A stretch of 64,000 bases of DNA from Leishmania infantum JPCM5 (Eukaryota; Euglenozoa; Kinetoplastea; Trypanosomatida; Trypanosomatidae), in NCBI RefSeq assembly GCF_000002875.2, contig NC_009391.2, positions 62,001 through 126,000 on the forward strand. Direction: 5' to 3'. Under the pieces are notes generated by a model. The model worked only from the letters and a program-made list of their open reading frames with translations. It had not been told where the DNA came from and searched no databases. Positions 42,701 to 50,839 of this stretch are shown here, piece after piece. Within the stretch, counting starts at the first letter, position 1. Each line of letters opens with the position of its first letter. Made by a program: the position numbers and the translations under genes.

Positions 42701-43420
42701 GCCGCCGCGCCGTCGCCCTCGCCGCCGTCCTTGGCAGTCGGCGGCGGCGCCGGGGCTGTGACGGCGGGGGCGAGCAGCACCTCCCTCGCTGCCGACGGCG
42801 CCTCGCTCCAGCGACTGCCGCCGCAAGAGCAGCAACACGTGCGCACCTGCAACTCAGGCATGTACCAGCAGCTGTCTGTTGTCCTGGGGTATCTGGTGCG
42901 GTTGCTGACGGGGCAATCCACGTCGATGGCGTCGGTGGCCGGTTGGGCAAGACGGCAGGAGGCCTTCGAGGCAATGGCGCTGCACCCGCAGTTCTTCTCG
43001 TCCCTGGTCTCGCTGCTGACGCCGACGGCCGGTATGCTGATCATCACGGTGCGCGACTATTTCGCATGGTACATCGCTCACGCACAGCTGCCGCATCAGG
43101 CAAGCGAAATCGCCGGGCCTGTCACGGTTAGCGGTGGCGCTGCCTGCTCGGGCGAGGCTACCTCAACCTGGGCAGCGGAGAGCGACGAGGAAGGCCCGTC
43201 ATCTTCGCAGCTGACGGCCTTGAACGGCACGCACGACGGCAAAGGCAGCGCTTTCGGCAGCTACAGTGTCAACGGTGGCGGGTCGGTGAAGCTCAGTTAT
43301 GTGAAGGCAGCTCGCACACTCTCGCCGAAGCCCTCAACGGTGGGCATGGAAAGGATGTGCATGACGGAAGTGGTCAGCGATGTGGCCGCGAAGAGCACCC
43401 GCAACTTCAATAGTGAATGA
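36743..43420 (+). CDS. Large Sec7-domain Arf guanine-nucleotide exchange factor (BIG/Sec7-like)
   Basis: 2225 aa, the largest gene in the window. Sec7 domains load GTP onto Arf GTPases to start coat assembly at Golgi or endosomes. The Sec7 domain lies at about residues 763-965: it opens with VDRFNAAPKKAIYKLF, contains the glutamic-finger region VQLPKEGQRIERLLEYF with the catalytic Glu877, and the second motif VVATVMLNTNIHNP. Gly before the finger in the usual LPGE is Lys here. Before it is a Pro/Ala low-complexity stretch (about 70-160) and a helical DCB/HUS-like half; after it come over 1200 residues of helical-repeat sequence (HDS-like), broken by Ala/Ser/Thr-rich linkers. This order is that of BIG1/BIG2/yeast Sec7. 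The start is the ATG at 36743; frame upstream to 36656 has no ATG. GC content is very high throughout. Confidence 0.93.
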   Translation: MAHHQPTNVEVENKVAFFVQLNALLTRISSVVSSDALSSAQKAKLSDVRSATEAWLKDVGVISAPRPFIAAAPPPPPPPTPLRSSVTETPAAAAPLSETVAASKQQDEEQAEAALTQAPEAPAAEQATATTSSAADGPARASASPATPGGSSTATAAVTSTHERADARKLVGLVSYLRLLFDSDVPERAKLQEFGKSLVRLLMVRCCSTIMASLQHVVHHTYIGTTTAAEEEGDAEAALSALFVQLAKEIDVATKALLGCVRLITSSAVLSEAASARFPVQLCVDVVKQTRRAQVYFQSRVEREEYHLLRTFVTSSDTAAKSAEGSLEDVDAVHDALESVSPERVAAHVLRRVEALRRRWGPSLVHSVRNIGDVIEPSVKFLATVAAVRAEVAPAPLVALKKDAAHDLFSLCEPVTVATTAAGGQPCLAKSLSTCDSPSVVAAPVSASSATPLAWRAAAGEVLIRLGSSFSADYLAAVAACCGDSNEGELLATRLLTDMLKCVAAHDLPLLRCVLLDGRWYRALYGGILNCVSSSQPAVLAAGLDALGLLTTACPVVIGREVGLLYSNVVLRLLESSNTPQYVKRTIVLHFVTTFMGSGSTLPADGGGGAIPLILHLYRLYDLNVHAHQLNIMQQLTSALSRIVRAAPKEELMQDAVVREQLQIQQEAAPSAVMTAPAAQLDGAQHRAEVANGTTSSEPSSLVAAALNPASLSLPAMALHGLVRIVELLTTQTPPEEESGKDVLASLPAMTCRESKLKEQQEVDRFNAAPKKAIYKLFNVTAEENAIPASHADFSSQWEHTLLPPLTSAAAAKVEAVADFLNQVSSLNPEAVSEFLTTPEVFPLQVCRTYLRRLPLAGFSVLEAISELLMRVQLPKEGQRIERLLEYFSAAYYEANRGHGIDSDIFPFKSDTAVFIVVVATVMLNTNIHNPSAGMRLDVKAFRGQLRRCNDDESFADSFVDDIFDRISTHPLESIKSVAADANASTDSTSRGPFDMFFVSQEEKRQLAFGVERQRMVSETRQLLKLRTQQEPLAPAPEGWWCAVAKDFFLSTWSSVCAVFGPAMYEGTTAAPSDVLLQCVRGLQSLLCMAAAFDLPTECTVTLLTLLRMADATPVREHCRRAVLVVAATTYAVNFPVRCWVAVCQIILEVRRTAAAATPPLVEDVFTRIEGITRLSVETEERRAADDSAPKTDRPTEAIHRAMEGVMTTISGYAVGDVANLSSALAVLRRALEYTRIVHANRRTDIVYFVNVRDFTAVVAPAYVELMKKHSSSDDGLQVLFECLVDLLCTMWVSYSTSRVMVPAPAAAAAGKAETAETPTVDTAPAEFVQSFRFLRSVYDVTLASASEGAATLLQMHTLQAIKEVLSRTVRTAEMTAAGQHLSLYTMMASWQEVLYPLAVALCDRNSTAVEAGSLALLVLRKLVALCGGTGTASSDRLPGPVRAALLWLLAQLAYMGGMCGDADSAQVCVALLSSICTTTVAMSVTAASSSSPGCSTAGPASPVTAVADPSTAARLMEQRNALTQQVVTSIEENPHYVVQCTLARLCLLLQCEREQTRAEVMHQLRTLSLQMRPAQLCPMALDLAEVVLEGTIGHAAHHRQAPRTQSSLIPFLFFQMPVPASMRRCSRTSFRATVPAALGFLANELLTGLSGDDLAMAAESVMRRCLLPILLSPNSPHQCRFIAVRSLSQCVSVCLPQNSAARSPQLAQCVLDCLAMALYAVRVPLTSVVSPDTSFVGRRWLDAPAISSASGWAAYCAQATHTVELMDRAEPQWLVRGAAAAAAQVALSTLAATATEERDGAAATPTSSRGGCATSEETHRADGAAFVPDEALIEYVNLLAQMLAGVPKELQGVVASAAAAAGSATPSAGAVAVPDMNTDDWKLPRASVTVLLQLCLQAGGTLFAVLWRVNHPHEVEQYAMQSVESRREALAFTRNSGLLPHAAIRSVLQCYLKLAVLSTEYPSAELLEVTTDIIEGIRQVQAATHAAAPSPSPPSLAVGGGAGAVTAGASSTSLAADGASLQRLPPQEQQHVRTCNSGMYQQLSVVLGYLVRLLTGQSTSMASVAGWARRQEAFEAMALHPQFFSSLVSLLTPTAGMLIITVRDYFAWYIAHAQLPHQASEIAGPVTVSGGAACSGEATSTWAAESDEEGPSSSQLTALNGTHDGKGSAFGSYSVNGGGSVKLSYVKAARTLSPKPSTVGMERMCMTEVVSDVAAKSTRNFNSE

Positions 43421-44188
43421 CGGCAGGGATGACGACGACGAGTCGCTGCTGAGTGCGCCCTCTCTACACCGCACCGTCAACGCCGTGGCAGGAAGTCCCG
43501 CGAAGGAGCACTGCTTCACAAGTCCATTGAGGAGAGAAAGCGGTGGAGCGAAAGGCAGCACCACTGCATGCCTGGGTGTCCCTCGTTGCGCGCATGCGGT
43601 GGCGTGTGATGTATGAGGTGTGTGTTGGCCACAACGGTGGCGGCTGTTGTCTGGTCAGGTGCAATAAGGAAAGGGATCGAAAGCAAGGAAAGTCGAGAGG
43701 CAGCGCTCAGGGGTGCGCGGTCTGGCGGTTCTGCGGAAACACAGTGGGAGGGGGCAGACACACTGGTGTGTGCTCACACCTACACGCACGCCCCTCGCCC
43801 CTTCCCAGCGCGCTCACAGAGACGCAGGTGAAGAACAGAGAGTCCGCGTATGTGTCGCAGTGCCCTTCCCGCGTCGTTGAAAGGTGTAGAGAGGACGGCA
43901 ACGGATGCAACCGCTTCTTACGAATGGGAAGATCAGCAACAGCGGAGCGCCCGACTCACATCTATGCATGCTGTGCGTGAATCTGTGTCTGCGTCAAGGG
44001 AAGGGGAGGACCACAGCGAGTACGCGCACATTCTACGGATCTACCCGAGCGCGCGATCACACGCTCTCAACCTCACTCTCCGCCCAATCAGCACCTCTTC
44101 TCTCTCTCTCACGCACATCTTTGTTCTTCCCACATCTGCTACGGCCCTACTCCTCAGGCTGCCCACGAGAAGCGCATTCAAGCTTCAT
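43421..44188. other. Intergenic region
   Basis: No gene seen. The frame of the next gene stays open upstream to 43850, but that stretch contains the pyrimidine tract and splice acceptor at 44090-44157 and is likely untranslated. Confidence 0.55.
44090..44157 (+). promoter_or_regulatory. Polypyrimidine tract and probable spliced-leader acceptor for the tRNA thiouridylase
   Basis: A run of tctctctctc followed by further T/C-rich sequence ends at AG 44156-44157 (tactcctcag). The first ATG afterwards is 44189, which decides the start of the downstream gene. Confidence 0.5.
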
Positions 44189-46030
44189 ATGAGTGTGGCC
44201 ACGACGCGCTCGCAGCTGCGCATCGCCATCGGCCTCTCCGGCGGTGTCGACAGCGCCGTCACCGCCCTCGTGCTGCAACGCTGTGTTCACACCACACTCG
44301 ACGTCGCCGCGCTTCGCTGCTTTGGCGGCCCACGCGCTCCGCCTCCGCCACTGCGCGCACTACGAGCGGCGGTTGACGCACATGTACCGCTCCACGAGCT
44401 GCTCGGCAAGCTGGTCACCGCAGGCGAGCCGGGCATTGCGGCTGCAGGCTACGATGCTGCTCCTGTGCAGTACACCCCCTTTTTCATGCGCAACTGGCAC
44501 GATGACAACGCGGCCTCTGGATGGTGTGAGCGAGCCCAGGTCGACTACGACGATGCGCAGCAAGTGGCAAGGGCGCTAGACCTCCTTCCCCGCGACGGCA
44601 CGCCTCTGCCGATGTACGACCTCTCCAGCGAGTACGTTGGGCAGTGTTTTGAGCGCATGCTGGCCGCCTACGCCGCAGGACACACGCTCAACGTGGACGT
44701 GCTGTGCAACAGCAAGATCAAATTCGGCGCCTTGACGCGTGCGCTGCGTCGCACGGGATCGGCGTTCAGTGAAACACTCCTCGCCACCGGTCACTACGCG
44801 CGCACGTGGGACCTTCCGCGCGGTGTCCACGGTGGCGATAATGCTAAGAGACGACTGGTGCTGCTCGTGCGGCCGTGCTCTGCGGGGCGGGACCTCAACG
44901 ATCAGACCGTCTTTCTATCCCGGGTGCCGCCATCTGCCCTGGCCACGGCGATTTTCCCTCTCGGGCACCTCTTCACCTGCAAGGCGGATGTGCGTGCACT
45001 GGCGAGGCACAGCTTCGGGCACAGCGGTGGCACGGCGGCGGTGGCGAGCTCAGATGGCGAGCCGCAGCGTACGGTGGCGCACATCTCCCGAAAGAAGACC
45101 AGCACGGGTATCTGCTTCGTCGGGCCGCCCTCCGCTGCCACGTGCGCCGGCGATACATCGTGTAGCTCGCGCTTCCCTCCCTTCTTGAACGAGTACCTCC
45201 CGCCACCGCCACCGCCGCCCTTGCCATCGACCCGCACGGTGTTCTGCGACGCGGTGACGGGGGAAGAGCTGCTCGTGCCTGGAGACACAGCTGAGCACTT
45301 CGCCGGGGCGCCATTGCAGCCTTTTGCGTGCCGTCTACATCGTGGTCCCATGTTTGGTGCCCTCCGGGCAGACTACCCGGGCCTCCTGCCGGCCTACGCC
45401 TTTACTCTCGGCCAGCGTGTGCGTCTCTGCCGCCGCACCGTTGACGGGCGAGTGCGCGAGGCGGCCTACTACGTTGCTGACAAGGTGCTGGCACCTCTGC
45501 CGTCGTCGGATATGAGTGACGACAAAGCCGTGCCTGTGCGTCTGCTGGCAGAGGTGCGGGTGGTTGCCCAGTGGAACCACGCGCTGCTGTACGCCTCTCA
45601 AGCCACGGTCGCGTCACTGCACTGGTGGCTACCGCCGCCTGTGCTGCATCAGCGCGCTGTGGCCTACCATGAGCGTGGCGTGTATGGGCTGCGGTGTCAT
45701 TGCTGCACGCGGCATCAAGAAGCACTGCAGCCAGCGACAGTGGAATGGGAAGCGGCGGACGAAGAGCTCAGCGCGGATGCGGAGGTGCGCGTTCGGCGTG
45801 CTCGCGTACACTTCGATGCCCCTCTTCGTGCCGTTACGCCGGGACAGGCGCTCGTGGCATACATGCCCCTCTTGGAGCTCGAAGGAGGGTGGAAGAAGGG
45901 CCGTGACGCCTCTCGCGGTGATGCCGAGCCGTCGCCGCCTGAGGCAATGGCTGTGATCGGGTCTGGCTGGGTTGTGTCGCCTGACTCCCCGCCGCCTGGA
46001 GGGCTCGCTCTCTCTCAGCTGACAGTCTAG
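44189..46030 (+). CDS. MTU1: tRNA-specific 2-thiouridylase, MnmA/MTU1 family
   Basis: 613 aa. MnmA/MTU1 enzymes activate U34 of Lys, Glu and Gln tRNAs with ATP and transfer sulfur, in mitochondria of eukaryotes. The PP-loop SGGVDS is at residues 17-22. The two catalytic cysteines are kept: Cys173 in LCNSKIKF and Cys309 in STGICFVG. Other family blocks are present in order: LATGHYAR, NDQTVFLSRV, FPLGHL, a YT-type FTLGQRVRL block and a beta-barrel end. The protein is much longer than bacterial MnmA (about 370 aa): extra sequence follows the P-loop (a Pro/Ala-rich insert), lies before KKTSTGICF (GGTAAVASSDGEP) and before the TGEEL segment (a Pro run). A mitochondrial presequence is not obvious from this start; a longer form from an upstream ATG (43967) would cross the splice tract. 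Cellular location is therefore open. Confidence 0.9.
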   Translation: MSVATTRSQLRIAIGLSGGVDSAVTALVLQRCVHTTLDVAALRCFGGPRAPPPPLRALRAAVDAHVPLHELLGKLVTAGEPGIAAAGYDAAPVQYTPFFMRNWHDDNAASGWCERAQVDYDDAQQVARALDLLPRDGTPLPMYDLSSEYVGQCFERMLAAYAAGHTLNVDVLCNSKIKFGALTRALRRTGSAFSETLLATGHYARTWDLPRGVHGGDNAKRRLVLLVRPCSAGRDLNDQTVFLSRVPPSALATAIFPLGHLFTCKADVRALARHSFGHSGGTAAVASSDGEPQRTVAHISRKKTSTGICFVGPPSAATCAGDTSCSSRFPPFLNEYLPPPPPPPLPSTRTVFCDAVTGEELLVPGDTAEHFAGAPLQPFACRLHRGPMFGALRADYPGLLPAYAFTLGQRVRLCRRTVDGRVREAAYYVADKVLAPLPSSDMSDDKAVPVRLLAEVRVVAQWNHALLYASQATVASLHWWLPPPVLHQRAVAYHERGVYGLRCHCCTRHQEALQPATVEWEAADEELSADAEVRVRRARVHFDAPLRAVTPGQALVAYMPLLELEGGWKKGRDASRGDAEPSPPEAMAVIGSGWVVSPDSPPPGGLALSQLTV

Positions 46031-46579
46031 CCCCCCTTCCCTCTCCTCTCCAGCGGTGCGCACCACGCCTGCAGATGACGACTCTGTCGTCATTTCGTCG
46101 CTTGTCTTCGTGCCGTGTTGACCTCTTCACAGAACTTGTCGTTGTCTCTTTATGCCACCGCCCAGTGCGACGTCGAAGCCGCCGCCTCCCCACCCCCTCC
46201 CTCTTCTCCGAAGAGGGTGGCTGGGAGAGAGAAGAGAGGAGAGGAGAACGGCGCGGTGGCATATGTTGCCGCCTTCGCTGTCGCTGCCCAATCCATCTCT
46301 CAACGTCAGCACGACCCCAGCAGCCCCACCCCCTCCATCAGTCGGCCCACACTCATCTTGCACCGTCCAGCCCTCGTCCGCCCTTCCCACCTTGTCCTGC
46401 TTTTCCTTGACGCATATGCGCACGCGCACGCTTGCATGTGAGCGAGAGAGCGCGCTGCTGATGAGTGCAGCCACACACGCATACGCTTCATATCCCTTTC
46501 TTCGTTCCTGAGCCCTTCGTGGCGCTCTCTTAGAGACCCACCCTCCTCCCGTGTTCGAGTGCGTCTGTGTGCCACCCCA
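46031..46579. other. Intergenic region
   Basis: No gene seen. Pyrimidine-rich patches around 46185-46205 and 46320-46400 precede the next gene. Confidence 0.5.
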
Positions 46580-47638
46580 ATGCTGCTCTCTTCACCGGTG
46601 GCGCGTGCAGCGCAGAAGGCGCCGGTGACCGCAGGCTTATTGGTGTTCATGTGTCTCATGCTGCTGCTGAGCTCTTCCAAAGATTTGACGTGCATGCATA
46701 GCGCCCTCTATGAGCTGTTTCCGTGGCGGTTCGTCACGTACCCGCTTGCGATGACGACGCGGCAGCCCTGGCGTGTCGCCGTGAACACCGCTGTTGTCCT
46801 CGCCGGGGCGTCTGCTGAGGCATCCACAGGCAGCAGCGAGTACGCCACCTTCCTGCTCTTCACCGCCGTGGCGACAGGCGTTCTGGTGCTCCTCACAGAC
46901 CTCGTCATGTTCGATCCGCTACGGCTTGCTGTTTGGGGCGGCAACGACAGCCACAACCGGCCGTACGGTTACACGGGCGTGTGGCCGGTGGCGGAGGTGG
47001 TTGGGTTCTCTCTGTGCCGCGTGCGGGGGGTGTCGGCGTTGGTCGGTCCGCGACTGCGCTGCGGTCAGCTGACGCTCCAACGACTCCCACTCGCTATTGT
47101 CTGGGCCGCCTTCGGCTGTGATGTGGTCTCGCTGGTGGTGGGCCGCAGTGCTGAGGATTATAATGAGCACCGTGAAGGTTGGCAGGTTATGGTGGCGTCC
47201 ATCGCCTTGCTTGTGAGCTGGCTATACGAACGCCGCGTCACCGGAGCTGCGAACAGCGCCTTCGCCTTAGAAGCCTTCATGTATCCGGACCCGCTCAGGG
47301 ATGGCGCGCGCTGGGTGTGCGGACGCGTGCAGAGGCGTCTGCAAGCGTCGCCACTGCGCTTTCTACTTCCACCTGAGGGAGGAGTCGGTGGTGGGGCGGC
47401 AGCACTGCCCACGCCGTTGTTCTCCCGCGCCGCCGTGGGCAACGCCTTTCCTGGCAGCCCAAACACCGCGACAACGACGACGACCACGGCGCTACTGCCC
47501 GGTACAACCGCAGAGGAGGCGGAAAGGCACCGCCTCATCGCACGAGAGGCCCTCGCCCGCCGACTTCAGCAGCAGCAGTCAAGTGCATCTACGCCATCCG
47601 CTGCGGAGGCGGTCGACTTGGCGACGAAGACAGCGTAG
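46580..47638 (+). CDS. TMEM115: TMEM115-family multi-pass membrane protein (rhomboid-like, probably Golgi)
   Basis: 352 aa. TMEM115 proteins are Golgi membrane proteins related to rhomboids but without protease activity; they are linked to COG-dependent retrograde traffic. Matches to the family are spread along the protein: TM1 at about 14-33, then the PWRFVTYPLAMTTRQPWRV block (LWTLxT...W in relatives), TM segments near 88-111, 171-188 and 203-218 (ending SWLYERR, like SWVYLRF in human TMEM115), an AFALEAFMYPD segment (AFATFFPE in relatives), and near the C-terminus PGTTAEEAERHR followed by REALARRLQQQ, which closely follows the human PGTDPQDAERRR...KALNERL. No Ser/His dyad typical of active rhomboids is seen. 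The start is the first ATG (46580). Golgi role is inferred from the family. Confidence 0.85.
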   Translation: MLLSSPVARAAQKAPVTAGLLVFMCLMLLLSSSKDLTCMHSALYELFPWRFVTYPLAMTTRQPWRVAVNTAVVLAGASAEASTGSSEYATFLLFTAVATGVLVLLTDLVMFDPLRLAVWGGNDSHNRPYGYTGVWPVAEVVGFSLCRVRGVSALVGPRLRCGQLTLQRLPLAIVWAAFGCDVVSLVVGRSAEDYNEHREGWQVMVASIALLVSWLYERRVTGAANSAFALEAFMYPDPLRDGARWVCGRVQRRLQASPLRFLLPPEGGVGGGAAALPTPLFSRAAVGNAFPGSPNTATTTTTTALLPGTTAEEAERHRLIAREALARRLQQQQSSASTPSAAEAVDLATKTA

Positions 47639-48461
47639 CGGCCCCTGACTGCACGCCGACGTTGTTTGGCTGGACAGGGAGGGAAGAGGCGGAGGCGCCG
47701 ATGGCGGCGGCAATGTCGGGCACCTGACGTGGTGTGCCTTCTCTCATGGCAGAACGCGCCTGGAGCTGTTGCGCCTTCGCATCTCCTCCTCCTCCTGGCT
47801 CCTTGATATTAGTGAGCCGCGTGCTGCATCTACCCTCGGCACACACGAAGCGATTCGCACATGAGGCTCACACGCGTGCGCGCCTCTGTCTGCCTGTCTG
47901 TCTGCGCATGTGAGTGAGGGACGAGACGAAGAGACTTGCACAGAACGTCTTAGTCGCCCTCCCCTCCCCCACCTTCTCCATCTTCTTCTCGTGAAACCCG
48001 TGACGCTCTCACCGACCGCTTCCTTCGCTCTGCGTGAAGTCGACGGAGCCGCTGAGCCGGCCCTCCTCCTCCCCCCCCCCATCCTTCACTGCGCCGGCTG
48101 CCATGCGCCTCAGTCTCACTTGTGTGGCTGTCTTTCCTGCGAGCCAGCAATGCATGCCTTCTGCCGTCGTCCTCGAGTGGGAGGTGATACCTTGGTAGCG
48201 TGGCACCACACACATGCGCTCAAACCTCCAACCCTCTCCTTCTTGTGATTCTACGAGTCGTAAGGTGTGCACGCGCGCGCCTCCTGTGTGCGTGCCCGGA
48301 CCCGTCGCTGCTTCAGAGAGCAGGCGCACAGCCTGGCCTCCCTTTGCCCTCGACACACCAAGCCAGCAAGACGCGGAGAGACACACACGCAGAGAAGCGC
48401 GGAGCGACCACCACCACCACAACTCATCTGTACAGACCTAACCACACATCGAGAGCCAAGC
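47639..48461. other. Intergenic region
   Basis: No gene seen. A pyrimidine tract (47955-48000) and a C run (about 48072-48080) lie here. The next gene's frame is open upstream to 48267 but has no ATG before 48462. Confidence 0.5.
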
Positions 48462-50315
48462 ATGAAGTGGGACTGGGGTGTTCTGCGGCGGCAGACGCTG
48501 GAGTTGATGTACGGTGCCACCGCCGAGCAGCGGCACCATCAGTCGCAGCACCGAGATCAGAAGCAGGCGTACGAGGCCTTCATGGCGATGTCCGCCAGCG
48601 CCGCGGGTGAACCGCATTGCAGTGGGGGCAGCGCGGCTCCTAGCGCTTTCCCGCCTGCCGCTGGGAGGCGGCACCGCGACCACGGATACGCCGCTGTCCG
48701 AAAACACTTCCAGCGCATCCCAGATATGTTTCTCGACATAGAGTTTTACTTTGCCATCACTGGCGTGGGCCTCTTCGACCATCTCGTCGGGCTGCTGCTG
48801 CTGCCGCTGAAGGTGCTCACACAGTGGCGACGGTGCGAACTACGGGACATTATTACACTGCTTGTTCTCACCATGACACTGGGTAGCTACTGGGTTGCGG
48901 GTCTGGCGACAACGCAGCTGTACCCCTACCTCTACCACGCCGTACGACGCACGTCGTTCATCAAGGTCGTCATGATCTTCAGCATCCTCGATGTGGCGGA
49001 CAAGATCCTCTCATCCCTCTCGCAGGACTCGCTCGAGGTGCTCTACGCCGCCGTCGAAGATGAGTACGCCTACCGCTGCTCTCGCCGCCGCCAGACCAAG
49101 CCAGCTGCGGCAGACACACCGACGAAGAGGGCTGCTTTTGGGAGTGCGTGTGCAGGTCGCGACGACGCCGGATCCGCCAGCGCCCGACAGCACACGCCTC
49201 CATCGCGGTGGCTCCTCGCCGGCAGCGCGATCGCCGCCTGCATCAGCACCTCCTGCCACTCCCTCTCTCTCCTGCTGCACGTCGTCACGTTGAACGTCAC
49301 GATAAACGCGGAGGGAAACTCGTTGCTGGCGCTGCTGGTCGGCAATAACCTCACGGAGCTGAAGAGCGTCGTGCTCAAGAAGAGCACGCCGGAGTCGCTG
49401 CACAGCGTGTGCGCCCTCGACGCGCTGGAGCGCATGCAGTACGTCGTCTTCTTCTTTGTTATGCTGCTGCACCACATGCACGAGCGCTTCACAGACTTCG
49501 CCGTCGCAGACGTCTTCGTCATCCTCTGCGTCGAGGTGGCTATCGACTTTGTTAAGCATCTCTTCGTCGTTCGCTTCAATGGCATTCCGCCTTCGATGTT
49601 CCGGGCCTACTCGCAGCTGGCGTTGCTAGACTTGAGCTGCGAGGCGGTGCTGTGGCGGCTGCCGTCGCTGGAGGTAGTGGCGAGCGGGCCCGGCAGCGGC
49701 GTCGCAACGCGCATGGAAGAAGCGGCCGAGCTGCTCACGCCTGCTTTCGGCTTTGCCCCCAAGAACGTTAAGCGGAATGGCTTCGACGCCATCGCGTATG
49801 CGGCGCTGCTGCTGTGGAGCTGCGAGCGAGTGGCGGGGTACCTCCTGTGGCAAGCGCCTTTGGTGTGCGTCTTGCTCGTGCTAATCCTCGCGCTTCTGAA
49901 GCTCATGTTGTCCAGTGTCGTCCACGGCGTGTGCGCGCGCTTCACTCTTCGGACGTTAGTGGTATCCCCACCGTCGTGGCCGCCGCTGCCACAGCCAAGC
50001 GCTGTCTCTGCGCCTCTCGACGGCGGCAGCTGCAGTGAAAGCGGCGCCAGCCAGCGAAGGAGCGCGTCTCTGACGAGCTCGCTGGTCTGCACGTGGGGTG
50101 TTCGGATGGGTGTCTCACCGATCAGCACGCCGCGCGCGACGCCCGTCGGCGGCAGCGGCCACGCACACATCAGTGCGGCAACGTCTTCCTCTGTGAAGAG
50201 CAAGAGTAGCCCAGCAGCAGTGCGCACGTTGGTGCGGCTGACGCCGCTTCTACTGGCTCTGCTGAAGGCAGATCGCTTCGACCTACAGGCTGGCAAGGCG
50301 AAGCGCACCTACTGA
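48462..50315 (+). CDS. TAPT1: TAPT1/EMP65-family multi-pass membrane protein
   Basis: 617 aa. The TAPT1 family (DUF747) comprises ER or ciliary-base membrane proteins; the yeast member EMP65 works in ER quality control with a SUN-like partner. The family core is clear: a first hydrophobic block (about 95-117), the hallmark SFIKVVMIFSILDVADK followed by SLSQDSLEVLY (about 165-196; relatives have SVIKLYIIYNMLEVADRL and QDILDALY), then LHVVTLNVTIN, LLVGNNLTELKSVVLKK and CVEVAIDFVKHLFVVRFN (about 355-373). A lumenal/cytosolic insert of low complexity (about 205-250) interrupts the core, and the last 110 residues are Ser/Pro-rich and basic. It is the last plus-strand gene before the strand switch. 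Start is the first ATG (48462). Molecular role here is unknown. Confidence 0.9.
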   Translation: MKWDWGVLRRQTLELMYGATAEQRHHQSQHRDQKQAYEAFMAMSASAAGEPHCSGGSAAPSAFPPAAGRRHRDHGYAAVRKHFQRIPDMFLDIEFYFAITGVGLFDHLVGLLLLPLKVLTQWRRCELRDIITLLVLTMTLGSYWVAGLATTQLYPYLYHAVRRTSFIKVVMIFSILDVADKILSSLSQDSLEVLYAAVEDEYAYRCSRRRQTKPAAADTPTKRAAFGSACAGRDDAGSASARQHTPPSRWLLAGSAIAACISTSCHSLSLLLHVVTLNVTINAEGNSLLALLVGNNLTELKSVVLKKSTPESLHSVCALDALERMQYVVFFFVMLLHHMHERFTDFAVADVFVILCVEVAIDFVKHLFVVRFNGIPPSMFRAYSQLALLDLSCEAVLWRLPSLEVVASGPGSGVATRMEEAAELLTPAFGFAPKNVKRNGFDAIAYAALLLWSCERVAGYLLWQAPLVCVLLVLILALLKLMLSSVVHGVCARFTLRTLVVSPPSWPPLPQPSAVSAPLDGGSCSESGASQRRSASLTSSLVCTWGVRMGVSPISTPRATPVGGSGHAHISAATSSSVKSKSSPAAVRTLVRLTPLLLALLKADRFDLQAGKAKRTY

Positions 50316-50839
50316 CGTCATATCCTCATCTGTCGTTTTGTAGGTGGGTGGCCGTGTGTGCCTCGCGCGCGCAGGCTGGCATAGCGCGCCCCTCCACTCC
50401 TCCTCCTTCTCTGCTGCGCACCTAGCACCTCTTGGCCCTTGGCCAGCGGAGCTCTTGTGCGTGTGTGTGCAGCTGCAGCGGCGCAGAGAGCCCACGTGCG
50501 TACAGGCCCATGTACTTCTGTGAGCGCACCGCATGGCATCTGACCCACGCGTACGTGCACCACTCGCGCAGCCCCTACCCCCTCCTTCGGCTTCGACGTC
50601 CCTCTCTCCGCACTGCTCCCCTGTCTCAGCCGCTGTGCATCTGTCGCCGTTCACGCTCTGTCCTTCCGTGGGTGTGTCACCGACGCGATGTCATAGCACG
50701 CACGTGCACGTGCACGACACAGGCGCCGTTCTCGTCGAACGAAATCGTGGGGCCGCTCGCCAGCAGCGCGTGTCAGTCGAGTCTCAGCAACCGCGGCAGC
50801 CACCGCGCCACCGGCAACGCACGGTGAGAGGAAGACACC

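Noticed and set aside
36799..43096. Many long antisense and alternative-frame ORFs within the Sec7 gene
   Set aside because: Extreme GC content at third positions removes stops in other frames; all are shadows of the real gene.
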